A DNA stretch of 64,000 nucleotides from Deltaproteobacteria bacterium. Lineage in GTDB: Bacteria > Desulfobacterota > Desulfomonilia > UBA1062. The notes below the pieces were generated by a model, which saw only the letters and a list, made by a program, of their open reading frames with translations, searched no databases and was not told the origin of the DNA. The first letter of the stretch is position 1, and each line of letters opens with the position of its first letter. Both the position numbers and the translations under genes were made by a program. The DNA lies in the NCBI GenBank assembly GCA_018433085.1, contig JAHDRW010000003.1, positions 1 through 64,000 of the forward strand, given 5' to 3'. Positions 62,578 through 64,000 of this stretch are shown piece by piece.

Positions 62578-63312
62578 GTGAAGCGTGTGCCCCTCATACT
62601 CGTTCTCCTCATCGGAGGAGCCTTTCTCGCCAATGTCGTGTTTCTCGGGACCAGGGTCTATCAGGCCGTGAGGCTCGCAGGAGAGTCGCAGGCCTTCGAG
62701 GCGCGCTCCGATGAGGACCACAGGCGTATCCTCGTGGTGGGAGACAACACCGGCGTGGGCACCGGGGCCGATGATCCCGGCCTTTCCATTGCCGGCCTGA
62801 TTGCCCGGGACTTCCCTGGCGTGGAGATTGTCAACAGGAGCCGCGACGGCGCTGGTGTTTCCGAGGTGCTGGAGCAGCTGCGCTCCGTGGAAGAGGGTGC
62901 GTTCGACGCCATCCTCATCCATGCGGGGGGCATCGACATCCTGCGCATGAGAAGACCCGACGAGATCAGGGAGCCCCTGTCCCGGCTGTTCCACCTGGCC
63001 CTGGCGAGGGCGGGCAGGGTGATCGTGGTGGGCACGGGCGACCTCGGGCTCGCGCCCGCGTTCTTCCCGCCCCTAAGCTGGATATATACCGAGAGGGCCA
63101 GGGCGGCCCGGGAGCTGTTCATCCTCCTGGCCCGCCAGACCGGGGTGGAATATGTGGATCTGTTCCGGGAGCGGGACGACGACCCCATGCGCAAGGACCC
63201 GGGGCGCTTTTTCGCCCCGGACCGCCTTCACCCGGGAAGCGAGGCATACTCCCTGTGGTATGGCGAACTCATGCAGCAGAGCTCTCTCGCGGATATCCTC
63301 CGGCGCCCCTGA
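62578..63312 (+). CDS. SGNH-hydrolase-like protein, nucleophile lost
   Basis: This 244-residue protein starts with GTG 62578 behind GGAGG. An N-terminal hydrophobic anchor (about 5-24) is followed by an SGNH/GDSL hydrolase fold. Block I reads V-V-G-D-N57-T-G-V-G-T-G instead of G-D-S, so the nucleophile Ser is Asn. Block III reads G-G-I119-D instead of G-G-N-D, so the oxyanion Asn is Ile. D215 and H218 of the last block (D-R-L-H-P) remain. It is thus probably a catalytically inactive relative. It follows the MMPL gene by 91 bases. Confidence 0.8.
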   Translation: MKRVPLILVLLIGGAFLANVVFLGTRVYQAVRLAGESQAFEARSDEDHRRILVVGDNTGVGTGADDPGLSIAGLIARDFPGVEIVNRSRDGAGVSEVLEQLRSVEEGAFDAILIHAGGIDILRMRRPDEIREPLSRLFHLALARAGRVIVVGTGDLGLAPAFFPPLSWIYTERARAARELFILLARQTGVEYVDLFRERDDDPMRKDPGRFFAPDRLHPGSEAYSLWYGELMQQSSLADILRRP

Positions 63313-63361
63313 CCCCGCCTTCCTCCCCCTGCTGGCCCGTTCGCGGCTGCGGTTGCGTACA

Positions 63362-63389
63362 TTGACTCTCCTCCTCCGGGGTCTATTAT
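63362..63389 (+). promoter_or_regulatory. Sigma-70-type promoter before the STAS gene
   Basis: TTGACT (63362-63367), a 16-base spacer and TATTAT (63384-63389); each hexamer matches five of six consensus positions. It would transcribe the small frame at 63452 and the STAS gene at 63687. Confidence 0.5.
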
Positions 63390-63451
63390 ATTCACGAGGC
63401 CTCGCACGTCTTTTTCTCTCGCAAGAGGCAAGAATACGCACAGGAGGGTGC

Positions 63452-63664
63452 ATGGATTCCGGTTTTCACAGGTTCGGGGCCACGGACAGGCAAAGTTGCA
63501 TGGGCACTGCCCGCGGTCCGGTATCCGGGATGTTCCGGGCGGTTGTCCCGGCCGGCGGCCCGGGCGGTATCTGCCGCTGTTACGCCATAACTGCCGGCCT
63601 TCACGGCGCCGATTCGTATGAACCAGCGGCATATGCCGCTGCAGACCGCCCGATGCGCGGGTGA
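63452..63664 (+). CDS. Possible small protein upstream of the STAS gene
   Basis: A 70-codon frame starts at ATG 63452 with AGGAGG five bases upstream and a promoter 62 bases before. It is rich in Gly, Ala and Arg with several cysteines and has no recognised family. The stop is 22 bases before the STAS start. Translation signals are good; protein-level evidence is poor, so it may be a leader peptide or a chance frame. Confidence 0.4.
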   Translation: MDSGFHRFGATDRQSCMGTARGPVSGMFRAVVPAGGPGGICRCYAITAGLHGADSYEPAAYAAADRPMRG

Positions 63665-63686
63665 TCGTTTCAGGGGGAGGACGACC

Positions 63687-64000
63687 ATGGCATCCGAAGA
63701 AAGCTCACCACCCCGGGCAACCGTCCAGGATGGGGCGATCGTTCTTTCGGGAAGGATCACCGAGCGGATCACGGGCGGGCTCATGGATGCCTGGCTGCGC
63801 ATGGGCAAGACACGGGAGGTGGTGCTCGACTTCTCCGGGGCGGACGGGCTGGATGTCTCCGGTCTCAATGCCCTGATAACGCTCCACGAGCAGGCAAAGG
63901 CAGAGGGTGGGGTGCTCAGGGCCTTGCACCTGAGCCCTGCATTCAGGGACGTATTCAGGGCGGCCTGTATCGACGGGGCGATCATCCCCGAACCTGCTGA
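63687..64000 (+). CDS. STAS-domain protein, cut by the window edge
   Basis: At least 104 residues are visible, with no stop before the end of the window. The STAS fold is seen in V-V-L-D-F-S-G-A-D-G-L-D-V-S-G-L-N-A-L (strand then helix with the Ser-Gly at the usual phosphorylation site position) and the following A-L-H-L-S-P-A-F-R-D-V-F. Such proteins are anti-sigma factor antagonists or lipid/transport regulators (SpoIIAA- or MlaB-like). GGGGGAGG precedes the ATG. Partner genes would lie beyond the edge. Confidence 0.8.
   Translation, partial: MASEESSPPRATVQDGAIVLSGRITERITGGLMDAWLRMGKTREVVLDFSGADGLDVSGLNALITLHEQAKAEGGVLRALHLSPAFRDVFRAACIDGAIIPEPA

Larger units (their letters stand above)
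63313..63686. other. Region before the STAS gene
   Basis: It contains a good promoter (63362-63389) and a small frame at 63452-63664. Nothing else is recognised. Confidence 0.45.

Noticed and set aside
1-64000. tRNA, rRNA, CRISPR array, integrase or intact IS element
   Set aside because: I found no T-loop/anticodon pattern, no regularly spaced direct repeats with unique spacers, and no transposase or integrase frame. The only mobile-like item is the palindromic repeat near 29.4 kb.

Overview
The window is a GC-rich bacterial chromosome segment with about 56 protein genes, short intergenic gaps, and no rRNA, tRNA, CRISPR array, phage or intact transposon that I could find. The gene content points to an anaerobic or microaerophilic Gram-negative bacterium. 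It includes a tungsten/molybdenum aldehyde oxidoreductase, a Mo/W ABC transporter, three radical SAM proteins (two with B12-type architecture), hemerythrin and ferritin-like proteins, many lipoproteins, and periplasmic stress proteins. A deltaproteobacterial lineage (Desulfobacterota) is my best guess; it is an inference from gene content, not from a marker gene.

Layout. 0.4-9 kb: a lipoprotein, an Hpt plus receiver-HDOD signalling pair, a DUF169 protein, a nitroreductase, a Pro-tRNA deacylase-like protein, an ECF sigma / zinc anti-sigma / CpxP-like operon, and a ZU5-like lipoprotein. 9-12.7 kb: cyclopropane fatty acid synthase with an FAD reductase behind a good sigma-70-type promoter, then a MarR/metallo-beta-lactamase operon behind a perfect palindrome. 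13-21 kb: cysteine synthesis (cysK and serine acetyltransferase), a TraB-family protein, an enolase-superfamily enzyme, asd, and an MFS transporter. 21-29 kb: an orphan amino-acid-type binding protein, a NifU/NifS pair, two B12 radical SAM proteins and an unknown protein. 29-35 kb: a palindromic repeat element, a triple-repeat membrane protein, a stress group (hemerythrin, DUF2267, SDR), an iron-sulfur-flavoprotein/SCP2 fusion, and a DUF4125 protein.

35-44 kb is a coherent metabolic block. It holds a class II aldolase, modABC-type Mo/W uptake, a DUF493 protein, a radical SAM protein, and an operon in which a tungsten-type aldehyde:ferredoxin oxidoreductase overlaps a protein made of two class II aldolase domains, the first of which has lost its active site. 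44-53 kb carries a very large membrane diguanylate cyclase with repeated 7TM-like units, a rhomboid protease with a TPR-like tail, and a convergent zinc-finger membrane protein with a TPR-like tail.

53-56.4 kb carries the most unusual locus. It is a three-gene, start/stop-overlapping operon: a ParA ATPase fused to a glycogen-binding CBM48 module, a FlhG/ParA-like protein that has lost its Walker A motif, and a protein with a nuclease-like fold that appears to have lost its catalytic E-x-K. I consider this the best candidate for an undescribed system, possibly positioning of a glycan or storage body. 56.8-64 kb ends with a probable [3Fe-4S] ferredoxin, an NlpC/P60 lipoprotein, an MMPL/RND transporter, an SGNH-hydrolase-like protein whose nucleophile Ser is Asn, and a STAS protein cut by the window edge.
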